Position numbers and translations under genes: made by a program. DNA of 64,000 nt from assembly GCA_023398575.1 (NCBI GenBank), contig JAEWSC010000095.1, positions 76,829 through 140,828 of the forward strand. Direction: 5' to 3'. Positions 42,462 through 51,096 of the stretch are shown here, piece by piece. This stretch comes from Bacillota bacterium. Lineage in GTDB: Bacteria > Bacillota > Clostridia > Christensenellales > Aristaeellaceae. Positions within the stretch are counted from its first letter, which is position 1. Every line of letters begins with the position of its first letter. Below the pieces are notes generated by a model. The model searched no databases and had not been told where the DNA came from. It was given only the letters and a program-made list of their open reading frames with translations.

Positions 42462-44072
42462 CTACTGGGCAATGTCCCACAACTCCACATGATTGAAGGA
42501 GCCGAACACATGGGCCTGCGCGTTTACAAGCCGTTTGCTGGCAGCACCCAGTGGCCCGATGGCATAAACTGAGAACAAGGGGACATCCTGCTGCATAATG
42601 GCATTGATTTGGGAGTAGATGGACTTGGTTTTTTCGATATCCTGTGCCGAGCCGACCCCGGCAAGCAGTTCATCTACCTTGGCGTTGACATAGCCTACAT
42701 TGTTGTCTCCGCCGCTGACAAGCCACTGAACATCGGGATAGGGGTCTACCGGCGCCAGGGTGTATTGTACGGCTAACAAGTCAAATTCCCTGTTACCGAA
42801 ATGAGTTAAGAGCGTGGCTAAGTCCACGGTACGGATTTCGACTTGAATACCCACTTCGGCAAGCTGGGCAGCGATAACGCTGGCACCCTGTACAAAAGTG
42901 GTATCCCCGGAGTTGACGATAAAGATCAGCTTTTTGCTTGTGTCCCAATTGGCTTCCTGAAGCAGAGCTTTGGCCTTGGCCGGATCATAAGCTATTGGCG
43001 TGATAGCGGAATCAAAGTAGGGGCTGTAGGAGGTCAAGAAACCGTCTATTACTTCGCCTTTGCCTTCCAATAGGCCAGTTACCAACAGGTTACGGTCGAT
43101 GGCATACAAAATGGCCTGGCGGACCTTGGCATCGGGGATATTGCGGGTGTTAACGAACGCAAGCTGATTGGTAAGGGGCTGCTCCCGGATAGCGACTACG
43201 TTTTCCAGGGTTTCGACGCTTACCTGGTCCTCCTGGGGGATAACGCCCATGGTCTGCTGTACAAAGTCGATTTCGCCGGATTTCAGCCCTGCGTACAACT
43301 GGCTTCCTGCCACGACCTTGATGTTGAGCTTGCCAATTTTTGGCGCACCCTTCCAGTAGTTTTCATTGGCGGCATAAGAAATGTAGTGATTGCTATCAAA
43401 GTCGGTCACGATATAGGGGCCGCTGACGGCATCGGGGTGGTTGAACCATGCATGGGTGGAAAGCTCGGCGAGGGGAATGCTCTCCAGCTTGTGCTTGGGC
43501 AGAGTCAACAAGTAGCGTGCGTAGGAGTTTTCAAAGGTGGCCAGGGAGGTAGGGGCCTTAAATACAAACTGCAGGGTTTTGTCATCCACCTTTTTGACGC
43601 CTTCGATTTCAGTGGCATCATCGGGAGAGAAACCGCTGTCATCAAAGCCCACGATGGCCGCGTAACCGCTCATGGAAACGTTGCCTATGGTTTTGCTGGT
43701 CAGGCGCAGTACAGTGAAAATCACGTCGTCCGCCGTGACAGGTACGCCATCAGACCAGGCGGCGTTTTCATACAGCTTGACAGTGAATGTGAGATTATCT
43801 TCTGTGGTAATCGATTCAGCCAGCATGCCCTCGAAATTCAGGTCCTTATCAAGCTCTACAAGCGGGAGAAACATCAGCCCGGTGGCATACTTGTTCAATT
43901 CCGCGGCATCCAGCAGCAGGGGATTCAAGGAGCCCAACGAGTCTGTAACCCCAATGTTTACCACCTTGTCGTTAGACGCGGCGGATGCGGTGACGCCAAA
44001 GGACAAAGCAAGCACAGCAGCCAAGATAATGCTGAGCAGCTTTTTCAGGGAGTACCCATTTGCATTGTGCAT
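42462..44072 (-). CDS. ABC transporter substrate-binding protein, family 5 (operon 1)
   Basis: 536 residues from ATG 44072 after AGAGGTCG. Signal peptide residues 1-30 end ASA/AS, with no lipobox Cys. The mature protein has the family 5 blocks NIGVTDSLGSLNPLL, AAWSDGVPVTADDVIFT, NYWKGAPKIGKL and NTRNIPDAKVRQAILYAIDR. It captures peptides or similar ligands outside the membrane. It is the first gene of the minus-strand operon behind a strong promoter (44112-44140). The ligand is not predictable from the sequence alone. Confidence 0.94.
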   Translation of the reverse strand: MHNANGYSLKKLLSIILAAVLALSFGVTASAASNDKVVNIGVTDSLGSLNPLLLDAAELNKYATGLMFLPLVELDKDLNFEGMLAESITTEDNLTFTVKLYENAAWSDGVPVTADDVIFTVLRLTSKTIGNVSMSGYAAIVGFDDSGFSPDDATEIEGVKKVDDKTLQFVFKAPTSLATFENSYARYLLTLPKHKLESIPLAELSTHAWFNHPDAVSGPYIVTDFDSNHYISYAANENYWKGAPKIGKLNIKVVAGSQLYAGLKSGEIDFVQQTMGVIPQEDQVSVETLENVVAIREQPLTNQLAFVNTRNIPDAKVRQAILYAIDRNLLVTGLLEGKGEVIDGFLTSYSPYFDSAITPIAYDPAKAKALLQEANWDTSKKLIFIVNSGDTTFVQGASVIAAQLAEVGIQVEIRTVDLATLLTHFGNREFDLLAVQYTLAPVDPYPDVQWLVSGGDNNVGYVNAKVDELLAGVGSAQDIEKTKSIYSQINAIMQQDVPLFSVYAIGPLGAASKRLVNAQAHVFGSFNHVELWDIAQ

Positions 44073-44111
44073 AGGCGACCTCTTTTCATAACATAGTAAA
44101 ATTGTATGATT

Positions 44112-44140
44112 AGTATATTTCCGAAAACGGGCTTTGTCAA
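44112..44140 (-). promoter_or_regulatory. Promoter of Opp/Dpp operon 1
   Basis: Minus-strand TTGACA (44140-44135), 17-base spacer, TATACT (44117-44112), 40 bases before the start codon. Confidence 0.82.
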
Positions 44141-44221
44141 CCCTTTCCGGTGTGCTATTTTTGATACACCGCGGCAAAGGTGTTTTCCTGCCGAAAAACG
44201 TATTGTACAGCGGAAAAACTG

Positions 44222-44250
44222 TTGACGCGATACGGGCTTTGATATATAAT
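44222..44250 (+). promoter_or_regulatory. Promoter of the C39-like protease gene
   Basis: TTGACG (44222-44227), 17-base spacer, TATAAT (44245-44250), 62 bases before the start codon. Confidence 0.8.
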
Positions 44251-44312
44251 CACACCATTTCTAATTAAACTGATTTGAGTGATCTGAAACTTCTTTTGCT
44301 TTGGAGGTTCGG

Positions 44313-44930
44313 ATGAACAATCCCTTAAGCTACCAAGCGTCGGAGTATGACTGCGGACCAACCGCGCTTAGAAATGCTATCAGCTTTTTGTATGAGCGTA
44401 AAGAAATTCCGCCGGAAGTTATTAAGTATATCAACCTATACTGCATGGACTGCTACAATAAGGAAGGTGAGCCTTGCAAAAGCGGAACAAGCTCGGTGGC
44501 GATGGCCTATGTAGCCAGCTGGCTTAACCAGTACGGGCAGATGAAAAAGTGGCCGGTACATTGCCAGGTGCTAGGGAAGGATGATATCTATTTCGGGCAG
44601 AACAGCCGTATCGTTGCCGCGCTGCAGCAAGGTGGTGTGGCAATTGTGCGTCTGGTGCTGGATTGCGGACATTATGTTCTTTTGACAGGGGTGGAGGGGG
44701 AATATGTGCATGTATTCGACCCTTACTTCTGGCCTCATGACTTTCCGGACAAGCGTATCATTACGGTGTTGGATCAGCCGGAAAAAATGAACCGAAAAAT
44801 CCACTGGGATGTTTTTAATAATGAAGGCAAAGGTTACTACAATCTGGGCCTTAAAGAAAAGCGGGAATGTGTGCTGATTTTTAATAAGGAGACCAGGCAG
44901 GAAGGCGAAACAACCGAATACGCAATATAG
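44313..44930 (+). CDS. C39-like cysteine peptidase family protein
   Basis: 205 residues from ATG 44313, 5 bases after GGAGG. A papain-like C39/peptidase_C39_2 fold: catalytic Cys14 in SEYDCGPTALRNA, His120 in DCGHYVLLTGV and Asp136 in VHVFDPYF. There is no signal peptide or ABC domain, so it is a cytoplasmic stand-alone member rather than a bacteriocin exporter. The substrate is unknown. It is monocistronic or co-transcribed with the small gene 103 bases downstream. Confidence 0.83.
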   Translation: MNNPLSYQASEYDCGPTALRNAISFLYERKEIPPEVIKYINLYCMDCYNKEGEPCKSGTSSVAMAYVASWLNQYGQMKKWPVHCQVLGKDDIYFGQNSRIVAALQQGGVAIVRLVLDCGHYVLLTGVEGEYVHVFDPYFWPHDFPDKRIITVLDQPEKMNRKIHWDVFNNEGKGYYNLGLKEKRECVLIFNKETRQEGETTEYAI

Positions 44931-45033
44931 CATTTATATACGACAACTGTGTAAAAAGGTTTATGCCTGACTTGCGGCAAGGGGCAAAATGCGGTATGCT
45001 GTTGTTTGCACTTTTGCAAGGAGGAACGAATGA

Positions 45034-45264
45034 ATGGAAGAAAACAGAAGACCCACCATTGAGGAAGTTATAGAAGGCAAGGACAAGCCCCAACGGGACC
45101 GTAAAGGCTGGGTTGGCTTTGTGGAAAGCGATGCCGTGACTTTTATGACGCAATACGATCTGGAGAAGATGACACTGGATGATGGACAAGGTAACAAGGC
45201 AAAGCTAACCCGCCGCAAGGACAACAGCATTTATGTAGAATGCACGTCCTCCAACGTTCTGTAA
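45034..45264 (+). CDS. Small hypothetical protein, 76 residues
   Basis: ATG 45034 follows AAGGAGGAACGAATGA. It is charged and soluble; the body has beta-strand character (WVGFVESDAVTFMTQYDLEK, KAKLTRRKDNSIYVECTSS). The ribosome site is strong and a terminator follows, so it is probably expressed. The family is not recognised. Confidence 0.65.
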   Translation: MEENRRPTIEEVIEGKDKPQRDRKGWVGFVESDAVTFMTQYDLEKMTLDDGQGNKAKLTRRKDNSIYVECTSSNVL

Positions 45265-45287
45265 TCATACGCAGTAAAGCAATAAGA

Positions 45288-45328
45288 CAGGCGGATTTCC
45301 GTGCCGATGCAGCATGGTAATCCGCCTG
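45288..45328. terminator. Bidirectional terminator
   Basis: CAGGCGGATT (45288-45297) pairs with AATCCGCCTG (45319-45328), followed by ATTTTTAT, between converging genes. Confidence 0.78.
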
Positions 45329-45354
45329 ATTTTTATCGGAAATATTCTATTTCT

Positions 45355-46173
45355 CTATACATTCACGGTTAATCCGTCATAGGCTGCTACCCAGCCGCGC
45401 TTTTCCGCTTCCTTTTCCAATTGCGCTTGCGTAGCCCCACCGCCGTGTGAAAAATGGTTGAGTATGATGACAGCATCCTTCGCAAGCACACCGTTTTGTT
45501 GTAACCGGTCAACAACCTGCTCACAACCAGGAATGTGCATGTGGTGCTGGCCGGCGCCAAGGTATGCACCGGTGCAATCTAAGGATGCGGCATGAATGGT
45601 TTTACCCGCCAGATAATCAAATACCTCACCTTCGGGTATTCCCGTATCATGGGCGTACAAAAGCGTGCGGTCATTTCTTGTCAGCAGATAGATATAGCCG
45701 CCGCCGTCATTGGGGGCATGGTTGGCCGGCAGGGCCGTCAGCGTAGTCTGTTCATCCAGTGTGATGGGGGAGTATGGAGTTATTTCCAGCTTTGTAAGGT
45801 GCAGCTTTTCATAGGTGGTTTCCAGTGCCGCATCCGCCTGCTTAACAGTTTGCCGATTGCAGATCAATTGACATGGCGAAACCTCTGTCAGAGAATATGG
45901 ATGTATACGGGTATTGAGGCTGTCTGGTACAAAGTGGTCGCTATGGGCATGGGTAATAATCATATGCCGGATGGCCCGGGGCTCAAAACCCAAAGTGGTG
46001 TGATAAAAAAAGTCCGGAGATAGGTCAAACTGAATATCATGATCCACTGTCGTCAAATGACGGGAGCGAATTTCCTTGCCGCCCATTTTTCTTGCGTGCT
46101 CGCAGATAACGCAGGAGCAGTACAGCGCGGGGATGGCTTCATACGCCGCTGTTCCGTAATAGGTAAGTTTCAT
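45355..46173 (-). CDS. Metallo-beta-lactamase-fold hydrolase (PhnP-like)
   Basis: 272 residues. The metal motif HAHSDH (residues 75-80), later NHAPND and HDTG, and final NHFSHGGG identify the beta-lactamase fold. An N-terminal Cys cluster (ALYCSCVICEHA, Cys19/21/24) is like the structural zinc site of PhnP cyclic phosphodiesterases. The substrate may be a cyclic sugar phosphate or other phosphodiester. It overlaps the end of the GH38-like gene by 4 bases, so the two act in one pathway, probably breakdown of an imported compound. Confidence 0.88.
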   Translation of the reverse strand: MKLTYYGTAAYEAIPALYCSCVICEHARKMGGKEIRSRHLTTVDHDIQFDLSPDFFYHTTLGFEPRAIRHMIITHAHSDHFVPDSLNTRIHPYSLTEVSPCQLICNRQTVKQADAALETTYEKLHLTKLEITPYSPITLDEQTTLTALPANHAPNDGGGYIYLLTRNDRTLLYAHDTGIPEGEVFDYLAGKTIHAASLDCTGAYLGAGQHHMHIPGCEQVVDRLQQNGVLAKDAVIILNHFSHGGGATQAQLEKEAEKRGWVAAYDGLTVNV

Positions 46174-48269
46174 TGTGCTTTTCTCCCTTCATAGGTAAGG
46201 GCCAGGCGGAAGAGGATATCCTCCCCGTACCACATTTTGAAGTTGGTGCCCCACAGATTATCATATAGCGCCAGATAAAGGGTATCCCAGTTGTCAGGCA
46301 TCGAAAAGTCAAGCAACTCTGGCGCGCCGATGGCCAGCAAGGGCGTATCCAATGGTGATAGTAACCATATGTCCCCGTTTTTCAGAGTCAGGCGGATGTG
46401 CTGTAGGGCATGGCAGCGTTCGTTCCCGCCGGGAATGGCTTGTTTTGGGCATATCCATGTGCCAATCTTTAGCAGTTCAATTTTTGTTCCCTCGGGAAGC
46501 TTAACGGGCACGAAGACTGCTTCAGGCTTGCGGTTGGCGGGCTTCTCTGTCAGCTTTGTTTCCAGCAGCAACTTGCCGTCAATTTCAGACCATAGTCTGC
46601 TTTGTATCTTGGCGGGGCAGCCAGCAGTTTTTTGAGGACCGGCGGGGTATGTTCCCTGGATGGTCAGCATGCCGTTTTGGAGCATTGCTGCCTTTTCAAA
46701 AACAGGGGTATGCAGCATGCTGATTTCAGGCGCGTCGCCAGATTCAAGACCAGGCTTGAAGTTGTCCGGTATGGCCCAATCGCGAAACTCCTCCAGGTTT
46801 TCCAGATAATCTTCGCCTAGCTTGCGATAAGCGCTTAAACCCACTTCCTGGTAGACAGCGGGGCTGATTGAGATGGCTTCGTTTTCTTTGCCATGGCTGG
46901 AAATAAGCAGTTCTCCCTCTGGTAAAACGGATGCGTGGAGGGAACCCAGTGTTGCCTCACTGGTTGGTACGCCCAGACCATCGCAGATGGGGGCAGGTGT
47001 ATCCAAGCCAGGATCTGCAATCAGGCGCAAAGCCTGCTCCCGCAAGGGCATAGGCAGCAGGTCAGCCGCTTTATAAAGATACTTCCGCTGCTCCTCGTGG
47101 GAGGATTCAAAAAAGGAGTAGGATCTGGTTTCCCAGTTGATATGGGCCGGGTGCAGATGATGAAATTCTGCCTTGGCAAAGGCGTAGTAATTTTCACAGC
47201 CAGGCACATTTCCGTATTCATCATTCAGAAGATCAAACTGCAGTGCTTTGTCAAAGCCTGCGCGGTCCCAATTTTTGAAGTCGGCCAGATATTTTTTTGT
47301 ATCCAGGCCCCATGTATGCTCGCATATAAGCAGCAGTTCCTCCAAAAAGGCTTCGCGGGAACTGCGTCCATCGGCAAGGAGCGTGCTGTGCTTTTCCCAA
47401 ACGCCTTCCCGGTCCCATGTTACATTCAGGCGTGAAAGAGCGCGGAGAGCTGATACCTTTTTGGGGTCGGTGCCGATGCCTTGAATCCAGGTATCGCCAA
47501 TTTCGCCCTTCACCACCGGCAGCGTGCTCTTGATACGATGAAGGCTCTTTGCATAGGCGTCAAGGGTGGAGGCGCAAATTTCGGCGCTTGGATATAGGGC
47601 TTGGAGCTTGGAAAATTCCTCCCTTAAGTGTTCCATGGAAGGCGGCCCCATGTTGTCCTGACTGTGCATAAAGTATAGGACCTCATCATGTCCATCCACT
47701 TGCGTAACGCCGCCATAGCTGCGGCAGTAGTTGACAATAACAGATTGCCCGTTTGCGTTTTCCCATACAAACAACGGCGGCACCTTGGGCATTCTGGCTA
47801 CACTGTTGATGCCAATATGCAGATACGCAATACCGCTATCAAAAAGCGGGGCAATGATACCGGCGGTGTGCCCCGGCACATCCGTCATTTTGGCAGCGAT
47901 GGTCTGGCGACCATATTGCTTGTCCAGCCGCTTCGTGATATTCAGACCCGCCCGAAACAGTGGTTCATCACACAGCTCGGAGTGGGTGGTGAAGGGCAGT
48001 GCATGATAGGTGATATAACCTTTGCGTATGGCCGCATCCAGCGCCTCACGCATTTGTGCGGGATAGGTGCGCAGCGCCAGGTCAATCAGATAGGAACCTA
48101 CCGTCCACAAAAACATGGGCGGCTTATCTGGTTGATTGACGGTGTTGGCGCAGTGCATGGCTGCGGGGATGTAGTGATTCAGATAGTGGCTGACGACAGA
48201 TTCGGCAAGGTCGGTAAATCCAATATCCAGGTGGGTTTTAAATACCACATGTACCTTTTTGATCATCAT
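46170..48269 (-). CDS. GH38-like / DUF5054 family hydrolase
   Basis: 699 residues. The N-terminal catalytic barrel resembles family 38 alpha-mannosidases: VFKTHLDIGFTD gives the His-x-Asp metal pair, and MTDVPGHT (about residue 140) carries the likely nucleophile Asp. A beta-sandwich region follows (about 400-690). There is no signal peptide, so it is intracellular. The most plausible job is hydrolysis of a mannoside-like or other glycoside delivered by a nearby transporter; the specificity is not proven. It is the first gene of a two-gene operon with the metallo-hydrolase. ATG 48266 is an alternative start. Confidence 0.8.
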   Translation of the reverse strand: MMIKKVHVVFKTHLDIGFTDLAESVVSHYLNHYIPAAMHCANTVNQPDKPPMFLWTVGSYLIDLALRTYPAQMREALDAAIRKGYITYHALPFTTHSELCDEPLFRAGLNITKRLDKQYGRQTIAAKMTDVPGHTAGIIAPLFDSGIAYLHIGINSVARMPKVPPLFVWENANGQSVIVNYCRSYGGVTQVDGHDEVLYFMHSQDNMGPPSMEHLREEFSKLQALYPSAEICASTLDAYAKSLHRIKSTLPVVKGEIGDTWIQGIGTDPKKVSALRALSRLNVTWDREGVWEKHSTLLADGRSSREAFLEELLLICEHTWGLDTKKYLADFKNWDRAGFDKALQFDLLNDEYGNVPGCENYYAFAKAEFHHLHPAHINWETRSYSFFESSHEEQRKYLYKAADLLPMPLREQALRLIADPGLDTPAPICDGLGVPTSEATLGSLHASVLPEGELLISSHGKENEAISISPAVYQEVGLSAYRKLGEDYLENLEEFRDWAIPDNFKPGLESGDAPEISMLHTPVFEKAAMLQNGMLTIQGTYPAGPQKTAGCPAKIQSRLWSEIDGKLLLETKLTEKPANRKPEAVFVPVKLPEGTKIELLKIGTWICPKQAIPGGNERCHALQHIRLTLKNGDIWLLSPLDTPLLAIGAPELLDFSMPDNWDTLYLALYDNLWGTNFKMWYGEDILFRLALTYEGRKAQ

Positions 48270-48779
48270 AGAAACCTCTTTGTTCTTTTCTTAGATAGAG
48301 AAAATGATAAAGCGTCACAAAATTTCTACAAGCTGCCAAAGTATAACACGCGGTATCCCGGAGTGTAAATATCCTTCTGCACGTTATTTATATGGAATCT
48401 GCACCATTGCTTACATAAATCATAGTATCTGCATACAGGGTTCTTTTCTTTGTGGTTTATGCTGGTTTGGGTTGCCGCCGCACCACCGCTTCATACTGCA
48501 CTTAAGATAGCTGGCTGACTGCCTGGCGGCACAAAAGTATATACACCCGGCATGATTGCATATGGGCAAGATTTATGAATACTGCTATATTATGTGCATA
48601 TAGAGCAACCTTGTGCTCGTTTTATGTGCAGTATGAAGTGTGCGATTGGCTGGGCGTAAGAAATATGCCTCTTATGACGCCGGCCAGCTGGATGGTGGAT
48701 GGTATAATAATATATACCTCATTTTCCATCCGTATATAAGGCGGTAATTAAATCCATATAGATTCATAGGAGGAGAACC
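48270..48779. other. 510-base divergent regulatory region of the glycan/peptide island
   Basis: No convincing gene. Minus-strand TATACT (48345-48340) has a weak -35. Plus-strand TATAAT at 48703-48708 lies 72 bases before the binding-protein gene, with no good -35. Two 13-base arms, 48489-48501 and 48626-48638, form a perfect inverted repeat. Related sequences TTGCATATGGGCAAG (about 48557) and GTGCATATAGAGCAA (about 48595) form an imperfect direct repeat. The region looks like a regulator binding area, perhaps for the AraC protein downstream. Confidence 0.5.
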
Positions 48780-50798
48780 ATGAAAAAGCGCGTATCCCTG
48801 TTGCTCGCCGTCATCATGCTTGTGACGGCAATGGCTGCCATCCCCGCATCGGCTGCCCCGGACCTTAGCCAGAAGGAAGCCCCGATTCTGGCCGAACAGG
48901 TTGCCGCCGGCACCCTGCCTGCCCTTGCCGATCGCCTGCCCGCAGCTTCTGACGTAATGGTCGAGCAGGATGTTCTTTCCCTTGGCGAATACGGCGGAAG
49001 CATTACCATGCAGTCCAACGACAATGGCCGCTGGAGTGCCTGGGGTTACATCAGCGAGCAGAGCATGTTCCGTTTCAAGAAGGACGGCTCTGGCCAGGTG
49101 GAACCCAACGTTTGCAAAGAATTTTCTGCAAATGAAGATTCCACGGTTTGGACCATCAAAATGCGCGAAGGTATGAAATGGTCTGACGGCCAGCCCTTCA
49201 CCGCCGACGACGTAATCTTCTACTATAATCATATGTCCACCCCGGCTCTCAACGAGGACCGCACCGCCAAGAAGTCTGAAGATGAAGGCTACTACAGCGC
49301 CTTTACCTCCAAGCCTTACAATTGCTATCAGGCTGTCAAAGATGGCAAAAAGTACTGGGCCGTGTTTGAAAAGGTCGGCGATTATGAGTTCACTGTGACC
49401 TTTGCCGCTCCCAAGCCCTCCTTCCCCCAGGATGTGGCTGTGGACAACAAGTGGATGTTCTTGCCCAAGCATTTCTATGTCAACTATGTGGCCCGCAAGG
49501 ATGGTGTTGCGGATGATGCAACCTTCCCCCTTCTCACCGAAGAAGAAGCTCTTGCCAACGCCAACCGCGACTTTGGCAAGCAGTGGGATTCCTACTCCAC
49601 CATGGGGAAGGCCATCGGTTACTATCATTGGGATTATGCCGCTGTTCCCCAGCTGCGCAGCTTTGTCGCTGTGAAGGACAACTGGAACGTAGTGGGCGAG
49701 ACCTATGAACTGGTTCGCAACCCCTACTTCTGGAAAACCGACAGCGAAGGCCGTCAGCTGCCCTACCTGGACAGCGTGAAGTACAAAATCATCAACGAAC
49801 AGGATCAGATCACCCTGGCTGCCAGCGCCGGCGAATTCGACATCATCGATCCCGCTGATTTCGCTGTGGTTGCCACCGCTCTGAAAGACACCCATACCCT
49901 GACTCCCTGGCTGACTGCCGGCTGGAGCACCGATGAAAACATTCAGCTGAACCTGACCGTAAAGGATATGGACAAACGTGCGCTGTTCCAGGATAAGCGT
50001 TTCCGCGAAGCGCTGAGCATCTGCGTGGACCGCAACCTGCTCAACGAAACCCTGCGCAACGGCATGTCCAAGCCCTGGCAGGCTTCTGTCAGCGAAGGCT
50101 TGCCGGGATACGACGCCGAATGGTCTACCAAGTGGACGGAATTTGACGTTGATAAGGCCAATGCCTTGATGGATGAAATGACCGAGCCTTGGGACAAAGC
50201 AGAAGGCACCTACCGCAAGATGAAGGGCACCGACAAGGAAGTGGAGATCATCCTCTCCATCATTGATCCCTCCAAGTACGGCGATTTCATCTCCCTTTTG
50301 AAGACTGCCTACAAGGCCATTGGCGTGAAGCTCAGCGACAAGGTGGATGCTGATTCCCGCACCACCATGCTGTCCAACGATATCGAAGCTTCCATCGAAG
50401 TGACCAGCGTTTCTACTCCCGCCCTGCGCCCTGATTCCATCGTGCCCATGCGCAATGTGGCCTTCTGGCACTCCGCTTTCGGCAAATGGTATGAGGATGG
50501 CAAGAGCGAAGCCAATGGCGGCATTGCCCCCACCGGCGACGTGCTGAAGCTGGTTGAAGCCTATGACAGGATGAAGGCCGCTACCGGTCCCGACCGCGAC
50601 CAGATTGTTGCAGAATGCGTGCAGGAGATCTATAATCTGCACAAGGAAAACATTTGGCTCATCGGCTACCTGGCTCCGCTGCCTTCCCGCAATCTTGTCA
50701 GCAACAAGCTGCACAACCTGCCCGCGGGCCTGATGACGGTTGACGAGTTCCGGTTCCTGAACCTTGCCCGTCCGGAGCAATGGTGGATCGAAAAATAA
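48780..50798 (+). CDS. ABC transporter substrate-binding protein, family 5 (operon 2)
   Basis: 672 residues, longer than most family 5 binding proteins. AGGAGGAG precedes the ATG. The signal peptide (1-26) ends ASA/AP and has no lipobox Cys. Family blocks: WTIKMREGMKWSDGQPFTAD, NPYFWKTDSEGRQLPYLDSV and LFQDKRFREALSICVDRNLL. The long forms of this family in other bacteria often bind oligosaccharides or complex peptides. It is the first gene of a plus-strand operon, separated from the permease genes by repeat copy B and its internal terminator. Confidence 0.94.
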   Translation: MKKRVSLLLAVIMLVTAMAAIPASAAPDLSQKEAPILAEQVAAGTLPALADRLPAASDVMVEQDVLSLGEYGGSITMQSNDNGRWSAWGYISEQSMFRFKKDGSGQVEPNVCKEFSANEDSTVWTIKMREGMKWSDGQPFTADDVIFYYNHMSTPALNEDRTAKKSEDEGYYSAFTSKPYNCYQAVKDGKKYWAVFEKVGDYEFTVTFAAPKPSFPQDVAVDNKWMFLPKHFYVNYVARKDGVADDATFPLLTEEEALANANRDFGKQWDSYSTMGKAIGYYHWDYAAVPQLRSFVAVKDNWNVVGETYELVRNPYFWKTDSEGRQLPYLDSVKYKIINEQDQITLAASAGEFDIIDPADFAVVATALKDTHTLTPWLTAGWSTDENIQLNLTVKDMDKRALFQDKRFREALSICVDRNLLNETLRNGMSKPWQASVSEGLPGYDAEWSTKWTEFDVDKANALMDEMTEPWDKAEGTYRKMKGTDKEVEIILSIIDPSKYGDFISLLKTAYKAIGVKLSDKVDADSRTTMLSNDIEASIEVTSVSTPALRPDSIVPMRNVAFWHSAFGKWYEDGKSEANGGIAPTGDVLKLVEAYDRMKAATGPDRDQIVAECVQEIYNLHKENIWLIGYLAPLPSRNLVSNKLHNLPAGLMTVDEFRFLNLARPEQWWIEK

Positions 50799-50837
50799 GC
50801 GCTGCATCAAAAAGCAGGGCATAGCATCTCAAACCTC

Positions 50838-51064
50838 GGGGAGGTATTGGAGGGCCTCGGCCCTCCAATTTCAAATCGAAAATCAGTGACTTGTGCAGTG
50901 ATTTTCGCGGGGAATTTCGAAGAAATTCCTTCCTTGCCCGAGCAAGCGGCTGCACAAAGGTGCCGCCTTTGTGCAGCGAAGCGAGGGAAAAACTCGAAAA
51001 AGTGGCAACTCCGCTTTTTTGATACGCTGCTACGAACCATGCGGCCAAAACCCGCATGGTTCGT
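50838..51064 (+). repeat. Multi-hairpin intergenic element, copy B
   Basis: GGGGAG (50838-50843). H1 is ATTGGAGGGC/GCCCTCCAAT, 50846-50855 with 50860-50869. H2 is CGAAAATCA/TGATTTTCG, 50877-50885 with 50899-50907, loop GTGACTTGTGCAG. H3 is GGAATTTC/GAAATTCC, 50911-50918 with 50922-50929. The linker is CTTCCTTGC. H4 is GCTGCACAAAGG/CCTTTGTGCAGC, 50949-50960 with 50966-50977. An extra ~50-base insert carries a terminator. H5 is ACGAACCATGCGG/CCGCATGGTTCGT, 51032-51044 with 51052-51064. It lies inside an operon, in the same orientation as the genes. Confidence 0.75.
50997..51020 (+). terminator. Terminator-like hairpin inside repeat copy B
   Basis: AAAAAGTGG (50997-51005) pairs with CCGCTTTTT (51011-51019), one G-T pair, loop CAACT, ending in six T. 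It would limit readthrough from the binding-protein gene into the permease genes. Confidence 0.65.
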
Positions 51065-51096
51065 GTGTTGCAGGCGGGTTAGAGAGGGGCAATCGT

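Noticed and set aside
48672..50822. 716-codon open frame on the minus strand opposite the family 5 binding-protein gene
   Set aside because: It mirrors the codon bias of the clear plus-strand gene, has no ribosome site or family signature and would be wholly antisense.
50838..51064. Retron or group II intron RNA at copy B
   Set aside because: No reverse transcriptase gene is nearby and no intron domain V-like hairpin was seen.
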